This document shows positions 8,345 through 18,066 of a DNA stretch of 64,000 nucleotides, piece after piece. Numbering within the stretch: the first letter of the stretch is position 1; the number at the start of each line of letters is the position of its first letter. The position numbers and the translations under genes are program-made. This DNA comes from DASXRU01 sp034665305 (GTDB lineage: Bacteria; Acidobacteriota; Blastocatellia; Pyrinomonadales; Pyrinomonadaceae). Where the stretch lies: positions 310,001-374,000 of the forward strand of contig JAXDFZ010000011.1 of assembly GCA_034665305.1 (NCBI GenBank), in the 5' to 3' direction. The notes below the pieces were generated by a model. The model did not search any database, was not told the DNA's origin, and saw only the letters and a list, made by a program, of their open reading frames with translations.

Positions 8345-10639
8345 TTAGCCGACTGCTGCTAACCCGTAACGAGAATCCGAGCGAGCTCGCTTAATTAGTT
8401 TTGAAGTCTCCGCAGAACCAGCGCGCTTGTTGAGATAAAACTCCGCTTCGCGCCGCGCTTGCTCCAGAATCTTTATGTCGCGCACCAGGTTGCCGACGCG
8501 GAATTCGGGGAGGCCGGCTTGGCGCGTTCCCATTAGCTCGCCCGGACCTCTCAGCTCCAGATCCTTTTCAGCGATTCGAAATCCGTCGTTAGTTTCCTTC
8601 ATTATCCCCAGACGCTCTTCGGCGACGCTGGTTTGTTTGTCCCCGGTCAGCAACACACAATAACTTTGCCGCCCGCCGCGCCCCACCCGTCCGCGTAGTT
8701 GATGAAGCTGAGACAGCCCGAACCTCTCGGCATGCTCGATGATCATAACGGTGGCGTTGGGCACGTCGACGCCGACTTCGATCACGGTCGTCGATACCAA
8801 TAACTGAATTTGGCCCGCGACGAAGTTCCGCATGATCGCTTCCTTGTCCGGGGCCTTCATTTTGCCGTGCAACAACCCGACAGAGAACTCAGGGAAGATT
8901 TGGTCGCGCAGCTGCTCGTACATACGCGTGGCGTCTTTCAGATCAAGCTTTTCCGACTCGTCCACCAGAGGATAGACGACAAAAACCTGGCGCCCTGCTT
9001 TCATTTTCTTGCGCACCCACTCGTAGAGTTCGTCGCGCTTATCTTCGCCGCCCAGCGAGGTTTTGATGGGTGTTCTTCCGGGCGGTAGTTGATCGATGAT
9101 CGAAACGTCGAGATCGCCGTAGACAGTCATCGCCAGGGAGCGAGGAATCGGCGTGGCGGTCATTACCAACACGTCGGGGTTGAACCCGCGGGCGCGCAAT
9201 TCGGCCCGCTGCATGACGCCGAAGCGATGCTGTTCGTCGATAACTATCAAACCCAAATTACGGAAGGCGACGGCTTGCTGAATCAATGCATGCGTCCCGA
9301 CACAAGCCGCGACATCGCCGTTGGCGAGCGCTTCATACAACCGGCGCTTTTCCGCCGCGCGTTGCGAGCCAGTTAGCAATTCGACCCGATAGGGAGTTTT
9401 CGCCAGCAGTCTTTTGATGTTGCGAGCATGCTGTTCGGCAAGGATTTCAGTCGGCACCATTAACGCAGTTTGATATCCGTTTTCCATGGCCGCCATCATG
9501 GCCACGAGCGCGACTGCCGTCTTGCCGCTGCCAACGTCGCCCTGCAGCAAACGATTCATCGGCGCGTCGGATTGCATGTCGTTGAAAATATCGACCACGG
9601 CACGTCGCTGCGCGCCGGTGAGTCGAAACGGCAACACGGCCGCGATGGCTTCGCGAACTTCCTTGCTGACTTTGATGGTGGCGCCTTTTTCTTCTTTCAA
9701 ACGTTCGCCGCGTTTTAAAGCCAGACCCAGAGTCAGCCAAAAGAACTCTTCGAAGATCAGACGCAAGTGGGCGGGACTGCGCGACTGCTCATATTCGGCT
9801 AACGGGGTATCTTCGGCGGGGAAGTGGACGGTTCGGAGCGCGTTGGCCCGGCTGATTAATCTTTGACGAACGATCAAATCCCGAGGAAGTGTCTCGGCAA
9901 TTGAGGCATCATTAAGTTGCGCCAGCACCTGATGAAAAATCTCGCGCAGGCGCTTGGGCCGGAAATCGCCGAGCTTCCGGTAAACGGGTACTTTGCGCCC
10001 AACATGAATTGCGCTAAGGGTTGGATCCGTTTCGTTATCCAAATCGTCATCGCCCTCCGCGTCTACGTCGCCCGACATTCCCCCGTGATTTTTTTTAGCC
10101 ACCGGCTCAGCCAGCATTTCAATCTCGTCGCCCTTGTTCAAGCGCAACGCGAATGTTCCTCGCCGGGCGTCCCAATCCCACTTACCAAAGGCGATGAACT
10201 TGGCGCCCCGGGTAAATCGCTTCATATTGTACTGAATGATCTGATGGGAATTCTTTCCGGAGATAAACCACCAGACAACAACGGGACGACCAGTCATGGC
10301 GGGATCACTGCCCGATACTTCGAAGATGAAAAGCTTTGGCTTTTTGAAGGGACGATTTTTGCCTACCTGGAAAGCGCCGGCAACTCGGACCGAAAGTTCC
10401 AGAGAGGCGCTCAGGCCATCCTGCAGATCCCGGATACCAGCGAGATGCGAACGATCCTCGTAACGCATCGGCAGATAATTCAGCAAGTCCTCGACGGTGA
10501 CGTCAGCAGGTTTTTCGTGGCGGCAAAAATGTGCAACCGCGGCGGCTAATTTACGAGCCCCGTACTGACCCAACCGCGGGATGTGATTGAAAAGGGAAGT
10601 GACCGGTGTTTCGAGCGCAATGGAAGGCCGGGAGGACAT
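8345..10639 (-). CDS. recG: ATP-dependent DNA helicase RecG
   Basis: Branch-migrating helicase for stalled-fork regression and recombination, 764 aa (E. coli 693). The N-terminal wedge region (about 1-330) contains a low-complexity acidic insert (DAEGDDDLDNETDP) and accounts for the extra length. The helicase core has LLQGDVGSGKTAVA (Walker A), VIDEQHRFG (DEQH box), MTATPIPRS (motif III) and QLRGRVGRG (motif VI). It sits between the bacilliredoxin and rsmD genes on the minus strand. Confidence 0.96.
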   Translation of the reverse strand: MSSRPSIALETPVTSLFNHIPRLGQYGARKLAAAVAHFCRHEKPADVTVEDLLNYLPMRYEDRSHLAGIRDLQDGLSASLELSVRVAGAFQVGKNRPFKKPKLFIFEVSGSDPAMTGRPVVVWWFISGKNSHQIIQYNMKRFTRGAKFIAFGKWDWDARRGTFALRLNKGDEIEMLAEPVAKKNHGGMSGDVDAEGDDDLDNETDPTLSAIHVGRKVPVYRKLGDFRPKRLREIFHQVLAQLNDASIAETLPRDLIVRQRLISRANALRTVHFPAEDTPLAEYEQSRSPAHLRLIFEEFFWLTLGLALKRGERLKEEKGATIKVSKEVREAIAAVLPFRLTGAQRRAVVDIFNDMQSDAPMNRLLQGDVGSGKTAVALVAMMAAMENGYQTALMVPTEILAEQHARNIKRLLAKTPYRVELLTGSQRAAEKRRLYEALANGDVAACVGTHALIQQAVAFRNLGLIVIDEQHRFGVMQRAELRARGFNPDVLVMTATPIPRSLAMTVYGDLDVSIIDQLPPGRTPIKTSLGGEDKRDELYEWVRKKMKAGRQVFVVYPLVDESEKLDLKDATRMYEQLRDQIFPEFSVGLLHGKMKAPDKEAIMRNFVAGQIQLLVSTTVIEVGVDVPNATVMIIEHAERFGLSQLHQLRGRVGRGGRQSYCVLLTGDKQTSVAEERLGIMKETNDGFRIAEKDLELRGPGELMGTRQAGLPEFRVGNLVRDIKILEQARREAEFYLNKRAGSAETSKLIKRARSDSRYGLAAVG

Positions 10640-10730
10640 CGCGCCGGATCATAGCATAGGACCGTCACCGTCGCGTCGAAGCTCGTCCAGTGCATCGCCC
10701 GCGACGGATGACAGATTATTAGCAGCGCTA

Positions 10731-11171
10731 TTAGACGGCGGCAGTGACCGACGACGAACAGAAAGTATCAAACGCCTGCGTCAGTTCCTGAGCAATCTGC
10801 TCCGCGCCGCGACCCTCGATTTGGTAGCGTTCCATCATGAACACGAGCTTGCCGTCTTTGAACAATCCGATCGATGGCGAAGATGGGCGATAGCCAGTGA
10901 AGTAGCTGCGCGCCTTTTCCGTAGCTTCGATGTCGGCTCCGGCAAAAACGGTCGTGACCTTGTCCGGCAGAACCTCGTGCTGCAGTGCCAGGGCGATGCC
11001 GGGACGCGCCCGGCCGGCGGCGCAACCGCAGACGGAATTGACTACGACCATCACGGTTCCATCTGCTGGCTGAAGCGTGGCGTCTACGTCTTCCGGCGTA
11101 CGCAGTTCAGCAACACCCAATCGGGTTAGTTCTTCTCTCATGGGGCGAATCATTATTTCGGGATACGGCAT
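10731..11171 (-). CDS. BrxA/BrxB-type bacilliredoxin
   Basis: Protein of 146 aa resembling the YphP/YqiW (BrxA/BrxB) family, which removes bacillithiol from S-bacillithiolated proteins. The CGC active site (C48-G49-C50) sits in the SVCGCAAGRARP context. The start at 11171 (MPYPEI) is fixed by AAGGAG 8 nt upstream; a longer frame reading begins at 11192 without support. The family predicts bacillithiol as a thiol cofactor; no bacillithiol synthesis gene is in the window. Neighbours are tsaE upstream and recG downstream. Confidence 0.88.
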   Translation of the reverse strand: MPYPEIMIRPMREELTRLGVAELRTPEDVDATLQPADGTVMVVVNSVCGCAAGRARPGIALALQHEVLPDKVTTVFAGADIEATEKARSYFTGYRPSSPSIGLFKDGKLVFMMERYQIEGRGAEQIAQELTQAFDTFCSSSVTAAV

Positions 11172-11210
11172 AATTAAAATCTCCTTGTACAACTTATAGT
11201 TTTGATGATT

Positions 11211-11672
11211 CTAACACGAACGGTCGATTGTGACCCTGCGCGGCTCATCACCGTCGCCGTCGATGCTGATCGTTATTACGCCGGCGGGCAAAGGATAATG
11301 GCCGAGCCGTTCGGCCCATTCGATAATTGTTACGGCACCCGCGTCGCTTAGTAATTCTTCGAGATCCACGGCGTGCGCGGCGGCCGGTCCTTCGTCAAGG
11401 CGGTAAAGGTCAATGTGAAAGAGCTTAAGCCTTCCAGCGTACGGGTTCACGAGAGTGAAAGTTGGGCTGGTCACTTCGTCCCGATCGATGCCGAGCGCAG
11501 CTGCGATGCCCTTGACCAGAATGGTCTTGCCGGCGCCCAGCGGGCCGCTCAGCAACAGTATCTCGCCGCCCTGAAGTTGGGCGCCCAGTCGTTCGCCGTA
11601 TGCAAACGTTTCTGCGGGACTGCTGGAGACGAATTCGTCGGTCGGAATTTGCTCGGGCGAAGTGGTGCTCAT
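11211..11672 (-). CDS. tsaE: tRNA t6A synthesis ATPase TsaE
   Basis: P-loop ATPase that powers turnover of the TsaBD complex, 153 aa. Walker A is GPLGAGKT, followed by the family signature SPTFTLVNPY and HIDLYRL, with IIEWAERL near the C-terminus. AAGGAAAG precedes the ATG. It follows nnr by 24 bp, a common bacterial pairing. Confidence 0.94.
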   Translation of the reverse strand: MSTTSPEQIPTDEFVSSSPAETFAYGERLGAQLQGGEILLLSGPLGAGKTILVKGIAAALGIDRDEVTSPTFTLVNPYAGRLKLFHIDLYRLDEGPAAAHAVDLEELLSDAGAVTIIEWAERLGHYPLPAGVITISIDGDGDEPRRVTIDRSC

Positions 11673-11696
11673 GCTTTCCTTGATAGTTGCGGAGCC

Positions 11697-13412
11697 CTAA
11701 GGCAATTCGCCTTCTGGATCAAGCGAGCGAATCGCAGCGCTAAAGTGATCGCGGACATCCGAGGCGAGCATCGCGCGCATTCCCAAGCTCTTTGCTGTCA
11801 GGTCGCCTGCCAAGCCGCCCACAAAAAGCGCCGCAATGACAGTATCGAGCGCATTGATTGAACCATTCTGGTCAGCCGGTTTTGCGGCTTGCGCCAGAAA
11901 TCCGCTGATCAATCCAGTCAGAGTGTCGCCGCAACCGGCGGTGCCAAGTCCTGCGTTCCCGGTGGGATTCACGAAGACACGGCCGTCGGGAGCCGCGATC
12001 AAACTCCTGGTACCTTTCAATACGACGATAACCTGGTGACCGGTTGCGAAGTCTCTTGCTGCGACAACGCGATCCGAAAGCGCTGACTTGTCCGAAGTTC
12101 CCATCAACCGCAGCATCTCTCCCGGATGCGGCGTCAGTATCAAGGGAAATTTCTGTGAGCCTTGCAAGCCGGTAGGCCACGGCGCTAGCGCGTTCAAGCC
12201 GTCGGCATCAACCACCACCGGGAAGCGTCGCCGTTCAATAAATGATCGAACAAAATCACGGGTGCGTTCGTCGCCGGTTGATAATCCTGGTCCAATGGCG
12301 ACGACGCTCGCGCTGGCTGCCAGGCCCAGCGCGTATTCCAAACCTTCGATACTCACTGCGCCCCGATCGGTTTCGGGCAGCGCTGCGGTCATGATTTCCG
12401 GCAATGCGACCGCGGCAACAGTCGCCTGTGCGGAGACGGGCGTTGCGATTGTTACGAGCCCCGCGCCGGATCGCAACGCCGCCGCGCCACAAAGTGCTGC
12501 AGCGCCGGTGAACCCACGGGACCCTGCAATTACCAAAACGTGCCCATGTACAGTCTTGTAGGAATCGGGACGGTAGCGCGTGCGCACGAGCCAATCGCGC
12601 GCGTCTCGTTCCTCGGTCACGAATAGTTGGGGGTTGGTTTGTTCAATCAATTCAAACGGCGAGCCGATATCAGCCACGATCAACCTGCCGTTGAGGATTG
12701 ACGCCAGCGGTAAGACGTTTGCCGGTTTGGGAGCACTCATCGTCACAGTTACATCGGCAGTCACCGTTTCGCCAATCGGCTCAGCGAGGTCGGAATTCAG
12801 CCCCGACGGGATATCGACCGAAACTATAAAGCACTGGGGGGGGTGCTTCTCTTTCAGACATGAGAGAAACCGCACGGCCTCCTGGTGAATTCCGGTTAAA
12901 GGACGCCGAAGCCCGGTTCCGAAAATTGCATCGATAATGATCGGGGGCGGTTCCTGAACCAGAAACGACAAGAGTTTGTCCCACTCTCCAGCTGTAGTGC
13001 ATTCAGTGAATTCAATCAACGGTTGCGGGTTCGCAAAATGAGGAGGCTCAAAAATCTGATCGACGAAGGTTTCGGAGAGATGTTCTTCGCCGTTCGCCAA
13101 TCCTCGGACAACCTCAAAATTTGCCCGCGCGTCGCCTTTGGCCTCCTTGAGCTTTCCGAAGAGAACCACTTGAACCTTGGCTCCCAGCAAGGCCAATCTA
13201 CGCGCCGCGACCGCGCCGTCGCCTCCATTATTTCCCGGACCGCACAGAGTCAGGATGGAGTTTCCGGCAACCTTTCCGGACAAAGAATCGATGATTACGT
13301 TCGCGACCGCTTTGCCGGCGTTCTCCATGAGCAGGAGCGATGGGACCTGATGTTCATCGATCGTAAGCCTATCGATCTCGCGCATGGCGGCCGAAGCTAT
13401 GACGGGTTGCAT
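11697..13412 (-). CDS. nnr: Bifunctional NAD(P)H-hydrate epimerase/dehydratase
   Basis: Repairs hydrated NAD(P)H. The N-terminal epimerase (YjeF_N/NnrE) has LLMENAGKAVA and CGPGNNGGDGAVAARRL; the C-terminal ADP-dependent dehydratase (NnrD) has HVLVIAGSRGFTGA and the nucleotide-binding GTAGCGDTLTG. The start is placed at 13412 (MQPVIASAAMREID), where family similarity begins; 38 further in-frame codons upstream look non-coding. About 571 aa. It is the first gene of the eight-gene minus-strand run. Confidence 0.93.
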   Translation of the reverse strand: MQPVIASAAMREIDRLTIDEHQVPSLLLMENAGKAVANVIIDSLSGKVAGNSILTLCGPGNNGGDGAVAARRLALLGAKVQVVLFGKLKEAKGDARANFEVVRGLANGEEHLSETFVDQIFEPPHFANPQPLIEFTECTTAGEWDKLLSFLVQEPPPIIIDAIFGTGLRRPLTGIHQEAVRFLSCLKEKHPPQCFIVSVDIPSGLNSDLAEPIGETVTADVTVTMSAPKPANVLPLASILNGRLIVADIGSPFELIEQTNPQLFVTEERDARDWLVRTRYRPDSYKTVHGHVLVIAGSRGFTGAAALCGAAALRSGAGLVTIATPVSAQATVAAVALPEIMTAALPETDRGAVSIEGLEYALGLAASASVVAIGPGLSTGDERTRDFVRSFIERRRFPVVVDADGLNALAPWPTGLQGSQKFPLILTPHPGEMLRLMGTSDKSALSDRVVAARDFATGHQVIVVLKGTRSLIAAPDGRVFVNPTGNAGLGTAGCGDTLTGLISGFLAQAAKPADQNGSINALDTVIAALFVGGLAGDLTAKSLGMRAMLASDVRDHFSAAIRSLDPEGELP

Positions 13413-13528
13413 TGAAAGAGATGATAAGGAGCGAAGGGCACACTGGTCAATCAGATAGGCCGTAAAGGCAAGGGGTCGTGGGTTAGAACTACGCTGGAAC
13501 CTGAAAGCAGAAGAGGCCCGAAACAAAT

Positions 13529-13554
13529 GCGGCGGCTGGGGTTTCCCCGCCGCC
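13529..13554. other. GC-rich hairpin in nnr upstream region
   Basis: GCGGCGG, two unpaired bases and GGGG pair with CCCCGCCGC across a TTT loop. The 13413-13641 gap holds this stem and otherwise no gene that I can support. It may end transcription or be a remnant repeat; no T-run follows on either strand. Confidence 0.4.
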
Positions 13555-13641
13555 TTCGTCCGCCTGCCCGCCCTTTGTCTTCGTGTCCTTTTAGAAAACG
13601 CTCAATTCCCTCGCTTCTTCAGAAATTTGGCTGTGGCGGAG

Positions 13642-13676
13642 AAAGAAAAAAAGGCGAGCTTTGGAAGCTCGCCTTT
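13642..13676 (-). terminator. Intrinsic terminator of the PEP-CTERM gene
   Basis: Read on the minus strand, AAAGGCGAGC, a 7-nt loop and GCTCGCCTTT form a perfect 10-bp stem followed by a T-rich run (13642-13650). It lies 42 bp after the PEP-CTERM stop codon. Confidence 0.88.
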
Positions 13677-13718
13677 AAACCGAAGTTTGATTATTCGGAT
13701 CAGGTCGTTGCCAGGGGT

Positions 13719-14510
13719 TTAGCTCTCGGTTGTTTCGGCTATATCCTTGGCAGCCCGGCGACGTTTACGGACTGCACCGGCCACGCCAGCCAAGCCTGTT
13801 CCCAAAAGAACCATCGTAGCTGGTTCGGGTACGGTGGTGGGGTTATTGCAACCCTTGCAGAAGAAAAAGCTCTCGTGACCGCCCTGTGCGTCGGTAACGC
13901 TCGCCGACAGGCCAAGTCGCAAGTTGGGATTCGCCGCGATGGCTGCGTTGAGAGCTCGCACCGCGTCATCGTTTAGAGCAAAGGCAAAGTCGGATTTGCC
14001 GGTGCCGTTGCCATTGTCGGTCGCTTCTCTCAGGGTCAGTGAATCCGCCAGATGTGCCGCGAAAACCGCATTGCCTGATTGATCATAAGCGGTCAACACC
14101 AAAGTGTTGATGACGATCGGCCCAACTGGCCCTGAATTACTACCACCTTTGTTGGGGTCGTTGATGTTCATGTTAATGCACAGATCGGCGGAGTTGGTGA
14201 TGCCGAGCTGCGCGACTGAATAGGTCTGATTGTTTGACCCACCGACGATTTGGTTGCCAGTTACAAGATCGCCTTTTTTGTTAGCACCCTTTGCATTGGG
14301 GTTGTAAGCAACGGTTCCGAAAGCCGAAGTGCTCGACCCGTGTGATTGTATAACCAGGACAGTGTTGACTGTGCCAAGACCTGCGGGCTGCACGATTCTC
14401 GGGGCCACCGGCAGAATCAGAAGATTATCAGCAAGTGCGCTGGTGCCGCTTAGCGAAAGGACGGTTAACGCTCCTAATCCGATTGCCAATTTAGAGAACA
14501 GTTTATTCAT
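13719..14510 (-). CDS. PEP-CTERM sorting domain protein
   Basis: Secreted protein of 263 aa. It has an N-terminal signal peptide (MNKLFSKLAIGLGALTVLS ... ALADN) and a C-terminal sorting signal: VPEPATMVLL, a short hydrophobic helix and an RKRRR basic tail. PEP-CTERM proteins are recognised by an exosortase and usually reach the envelope or extracellular matrix. The middle is rich in Asn, Gly, Thr and Val, with a possible disulphide in FFFCKGCN. Start 14510 is chosen from a GGAG 9 nt upstream and the signal peptide. It has its own terminator, so it is likely monocistronic. No exosortase is in the window. Confidence 0.88.
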   Translation of the reverse strand: MNKLFSKLAIGLGALTVLSLSGTSALADNLLILPVAPRIVQPAGLGTVNTVLVIQSHGSSTSAFGTVAYNPNAKGANKKGDLVTGNQIVGGSNNQTYSVAQLGITNSADLCINMNINDPNKGGSNSGPVGPIVINTLVLTAYDQSGNAVFAAHLADSLTLREATDNGNGTGKSDFAFALNDDAVRALNAAIAANPNLRLGLSASVTDAQGGHESFFFCKGCNNPTTVPEPATMVLLGTGLAGVAGAVRKRRRAAKDIAETTES

Positions 14511-14724
14511 CAGTTTTGCACTCCTTATGTGCTGTCGTCGTTTCAATTCGAGGAAATTCAAGCTCCGGGCAAAGAGAGTTGCTGCTGTTTAGCACAGGAG
14601 GCGCTTCGTTTATGCGCTGGTCTCAATTCCCTTGTATGACAAAAAGTGGCAATCAAGGATGGTTTCCCAGTTTCCGTAGGAAGAATCGAGGATTGGATTT
14701 AACGTGAGGGCCCTGAATGAGCTG

Positions 14725-16500
14725 TTAGCGGCTTGATCGCCTCAGTATTCGGAACCCGCGTTCGCTCATGTTCCGCACTTCCGGCATGCCAAAAAGCATT
14801 GTCAGGGCAAAATAGGTCAGACCATAAGGAATCAGAACGGCGAAGGCGACAATGATCGGATGGCGCTGCCCGATCAGGAGCCTGATTCCCCAGCCCACTG
14901 CGGCGCCCCCTGCGGCCGACAGCCAGAATTTTGACACCACTGTCCAGGCCAGCCCCGTTTGGCCGATGCGTTTATTCAGCGTTGATCGCAGGAGGGCAAA
15001 CTCGATCCAACCGGCAAGGCCTGCAGAGACGGTCAGTCCCGCTGCTCCCCACTTGCGATCAATGCCCAGAAGTGGCGGCAGGTAAATGGCGAAGACATAA
15101 CCCAGGGCAATAGTGAGCGTCACCCGCATTACCGCATACCGCAAGGGAGTGCGCGTGTCATGTAGCGCGTAGTAAGTTGAGGAATAGAGCCGTCCAAACG
15201 TTGACGCCAACAAGCCTACCGTCGAGCCGGCCAGGATACCCCAAACGTAGCTGGTTGCAGCGCGCTTAAACTGTCCATTTTGATAGAGGGCGGCGACCAT
15301 CACATCGCCCAGCGCCAGCATAGCTACCGCCGACGGAACGATGAAGAAAGCAATTCGCCGCAAGCCTTCATTAAGTCTTTTCCGCAACTCGCTCGAGATT
15401 TCATCATTGCTGCCAACCGCGCTGGACATGGCCGGAAGTTCAGCCGCCGAAACCGACATGCCAAATAGACTGACCGGCAGCGTATAGAGACTTTGGGCAA
15501 ACATAACCGCGGATATCGCACCCTGGGGAAGTAGGCCGGCGAGGATGACATCGATGAAGGCGCTGATTTGTACGACTCCGCGGCTGATAAAGACCGGAAC
15601 GAAATTTCTGACAATTGTTCGGACATTTGCCGAAGTTGTATCCAGCACCGGCCGGATGTGACGAATCAGGGAAAGGACGGTGGGTAGTTGGACGGCAAAC
15701 TGTAGTGCGCTCCCGACAACGGAACCCCAGGCCACCAATTCCGCAAGGTGAAATTGGAACCGACCCAGTTCAACGCCGACGAGGGTTCCGGACTGCCCTC
15801 CAAACCAAACGAGAGAAGCGATGATGGCAATGTTCCAAATTACTGGCGCGGTATAAGAAAGAAAGAACCGGCGGTGGCTATTAAGAACCCCGAGACACCA
15901 TGCCGAGAGGACCAGCATCCCCGCGCCGGGGAAGAAGATTCGCACCAGGCGGATTCCCAGTTCGCGACCCTCGCCCTCAAAACCGACACCGATCACCGAT
16001 ACTATGTAAGGGGTAGCCAGGATACCGGCGAAAACAATCAGCGACGCAGTCAGCGCCAGCAGCGACAGGACAGCGCTGGCTATCCGGTCTGCTTCCTTTT
16101 TGTCGCCCTTGGCAAGTAGTTTTGCGTAAACCGGTATGAACGAGGCCGATAACGCGCCCTCGCCGAAAACGTTTTGGAGAAAGTTTGGAATTCTGAATGC
16201 GGCGCTGAAGACGTCGGAGGCGAGGGATGTGCCAAAGTAGTAGGCGAAGACTCGCTGACGAATCAATCCAATGATCCGGCTGATCAATATGCCGGCGCCC
16301 ACCAGGAAGGCAGACTTTCCCGTCCCTTCATTTTTCGCCTGGGTTTTGGTCGGCGGCGGTGCGGCTGCGTTTGCATCGCCGACTACCTCAATAGCTTCGC
16401 CCGCAGCCGATGCGGCGGTTTCTGTGGAAGCCAGATCCGCGTCGGCTTGATTTTTCCGTTTTGAGTCGATGGGGTTTTTGGGTTCCGAGCGTTGCGTCAT
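14725..16500 (-). CDS. murJ: Lipid II flippase MurJ
   Basis: MATE-like/MOP superfamily flippase for lipid-linked peptidoglycan precursor, 591 aa. A hydrophilic Ala/Glu-rich extension of about 60 residues precedes the conserved SRIIGLIRQRVFAYYFG start of the membrane core, with GEGALSASFIPVY, typical of MurJ, and about 14 hydrophobic segments. It starts 10 bp after the response-regulator stop, so the two are probably co-transcribed. Confidence 0.94.
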   Translation of the reverse strand: MTQRSEPKNPIDSKRKNQADADLASTETAASAAGEAIEVVGDANAAAPPPTKTQAKNEGTGKSAFLVGAGILISRIIGLIRQRVFAYYFGTSLASDVFSAAFRIPNFLQNVFGEGALSASFIPVYAKLLAKGDKKEADRIASAVLSLLALTASLIVFAGILATPYIVSVIGVGFEGEGRELGIRLVRIFFPGAGMLVLSAWCLGVLNSHRRFFLSYTAPVIWNIAIIASLVWFGGQSGTLVGVELGRFQFHLAELVAWGSVVGSALQFAVQLPTVLSLIRHIRPVLDTTSANVRTIVRNFVPVFISRGVVQISAFIDVILAGLLPQGAISAVMFAQSLYTLPVSLFGMSVSAAELPAMSSAVGSNDEISSELRKRLNEGLRRIAFFIVPSAVAMLALGDVMVAALYQNGQFKRAATSYVWGILAGSTVGLLASTFGRLYSSTYYALHDTRTPLRYAVMRVTLTIALGYVFAIYLPPLLGIDRKWGAAGLTVSAGLAGWIEFALLRSTLNKRIGQTGLAWTVVSKFWLSAAGGAAVGWGIRLLIGQRHPIIVAFAVLIPYGLTYFALTMLFGMPEVRNMSERGFRILRRSSR

Positions 16501-16509
16501 GTAAGGGGC

Positions 16510-17877
16510 CTAGACGTCATACTCTTTGATTTTATTCAAAAGCGTTTTGTAGCTTACACCCAGTACCTCTGCCGCCCGGCTCTTGTTGCCGTCGCAAGCT
16601 TCCAGGGCTGCAAGGATTTTGGTTCGCTCCACAAAACGCACGGCGCGCTCCGCGACTTCGCTCAAAGTGCCGGATGAGTCGAGATCGGAAACGGATGCCG
16701 GGGCTGACCGTGTCTCCGGTATCAGTCCAAGATCCTGCGGCTGCAGCGTAGTCGAATCGCTAAGGATGCAGGCGCGCTCGATGGCATTCTGCAGTTCGCG
16801 GACATTGCCGGGCCACTTATGTTGCCGCAAGGCGGCGAGGCACGTTTCATCAAGAACTGCTTCTCGCTTTCGCAATTCCTTGCCCAGTTCCGCCGCGAAA
16901 TGACGCGCCAGCAAGACGACATCCTCGTCGCGTTGACGAAGCGGCGGAATCTCAATAGGGAAAACTGCCAGGCGGAAAAAAAGGTCGCGACGAAACTCGC
17001 CGCGTTCGGCGGCTCCCCGCAAGTCCCGATTAGTGGCAGCCACAATCCGCACATCGACAGGAACCGGGGCGCGGCCACCAATGCGATCGACGGACTTCTC
17101 TTCGATGACTCGTAAAAGTTTTCCCTGCACGGCAAGCGGGAGTTCACCGATTTCATCCAGAAAAACGGTTCCGCCATTTGCCAGTTCGAACTTGCCAAGG
17201 TGACGGGCTGCCGCGCCGGTAAACGCCCCGCGCTCGTGACCGAAGAGTTCATTCTCGATCAGAGTTTCCGGGATGGCCGCACAATTCACGGCGACGAAGG
17301 GTTGGTCGCGCCGCTCTGACAAATGATGAACCGCCCGCGCAAACAATTCTTTGCCGGTGCCGGATTCCCCCAGAAGCAAAACGGTAGCTTCGGTCGATGC
17401 CACCCGCTGCGTTTCGCTAACAGCGCGTTTGATCGCTTCAGATTCGCCGATGATACGTGGAAATCCGTACCGGCGCGACCACTCCTCGCGTAGCAACAAA
17501 TTCTCAGTGCGCAACCGAGCCTGCTCCAAAGCGCGCGCAACCAGCAACATTAGATGGTTGGAGTCAACGGGCTTTTGCAGGAAATCGTGGGCGCCGTCCT
17601 TCATCGCCTGTACCGCTTCATCAATCGATCCAAAAGCAGTCATGACGATCACCGGAACGTCACCATCGGCAGCGCGGGCAGCACGCAAAACATCAAGACC
17701 GGAACCATGCGGCATGCGCAAATCGGTCAGCACCAGTCGATGCGGCGCCTTCGCGATTTGTCCCAACGCTTCGCGAGCGTCGGCGGCTTCGGTAACGGAG
17801 TAACCGCCATTCTCCAAAGTCAGTCGCAGCACTCGACGAAGGCTATCTTTATCTTCTACCAGCAGGATGTCAGGCAT
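16510..17877 (-). CDS. Sigma-54-dependent NtrC-family response regulator
   Basis: Protein of 455 aa with receiver, AAA+ and Fis-type HTH domains. The phosphoacceptor is D52 (VLTDLRMP). The AAA+ domain has GESGTGKELFARAVH (Walker A), GAFTGA (sigma-54 contact) and FLDEIGELP (Walker B). The C-terminus ends with an HTH (NKSRAAEVLGVSYKTLLNKI). All activation residues are present. No histidine kinase is adjacent. It lies next to the pseudopilin cluster but is separated from it by a terminator; a PilR-like role is possible but unproven. Confidence 0.93.
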   Translation of the reverse strand: MPDILLVEDKDSLRRVLRLTLENGGYSVTEAADAREALGQIAKAPHRLVLTDLRMPHGSGLDVLRAARAADGDVPVIVMTAFGSIDEAVQAMKDGAHDFLQKPVDSNHLMLLVARALEQARLRTENLLLREEWSRRYGFPRIIGESEAIKRAVSETQRVASTEATVLLLGESGTGKELFARAVHHLSERRDQPFVAVNCAAIPETLIENELFGHERGAFTGAAARHLGKFELANGGTVFLDEIGELPLAVQGKLLRVIEEKSVDRIGGRAPVPVDVRIVAATNRDLRGAAERGEFRRDLFFRLAVFPIEIPPLRQRDEDVVLLARHFAAELGKELRKREAVLDETCLAALRQHKWPGNVRELQNAIERACILSDSTTLQPQDLGLIPETRSAPASVSDLDSSGTLSEVAERAVRFVERTKILAALEACDGNKSRAAEVLGVSYKTLLNKIKEYDV

Positions 17878-18004
17878 GAACTTAGTAGGACCAGCGGGCC
17901 TTCGCAGTTAAACCCTTCTAATTAGTTGACTGCGTTTAGCCATGAACATTGGCATCATTCCTGTTCGATGTTCGCATGTCAAGACACTGAGTTTTGGGTG
18001 CAAC

Positions 18005-18043
18005 AAAAAAACGGCGTGGACTTTCCGAAGAAGCCCACGCCGT
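18005..18043 (-). terminator. Intrinsic terminator of the pseudopilin operon
   Basis: On the minus strand ACGGCGTGGG, a loop and CCACGCCGT are followed by TTTTTT (18005-18010). It lies 24 bp past the stop of the last pseudopilin gene and closes the operon that begins at 25672. Confidence 0.9.
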
Positions 18044-18066
18044 CGCAATCGTTGTTATGGTGCGAT

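Noticed and set aside
9917..10549. 210-aa plus-strand ORF
   Set aside because: Antisense to the N-terminal third of recG; no independent evidence of coding.
13527..13976. 149-aa plus-strand ORF
   Set aside because: Shadow of the PEP-CTERM gene and its terminator on the other strand.
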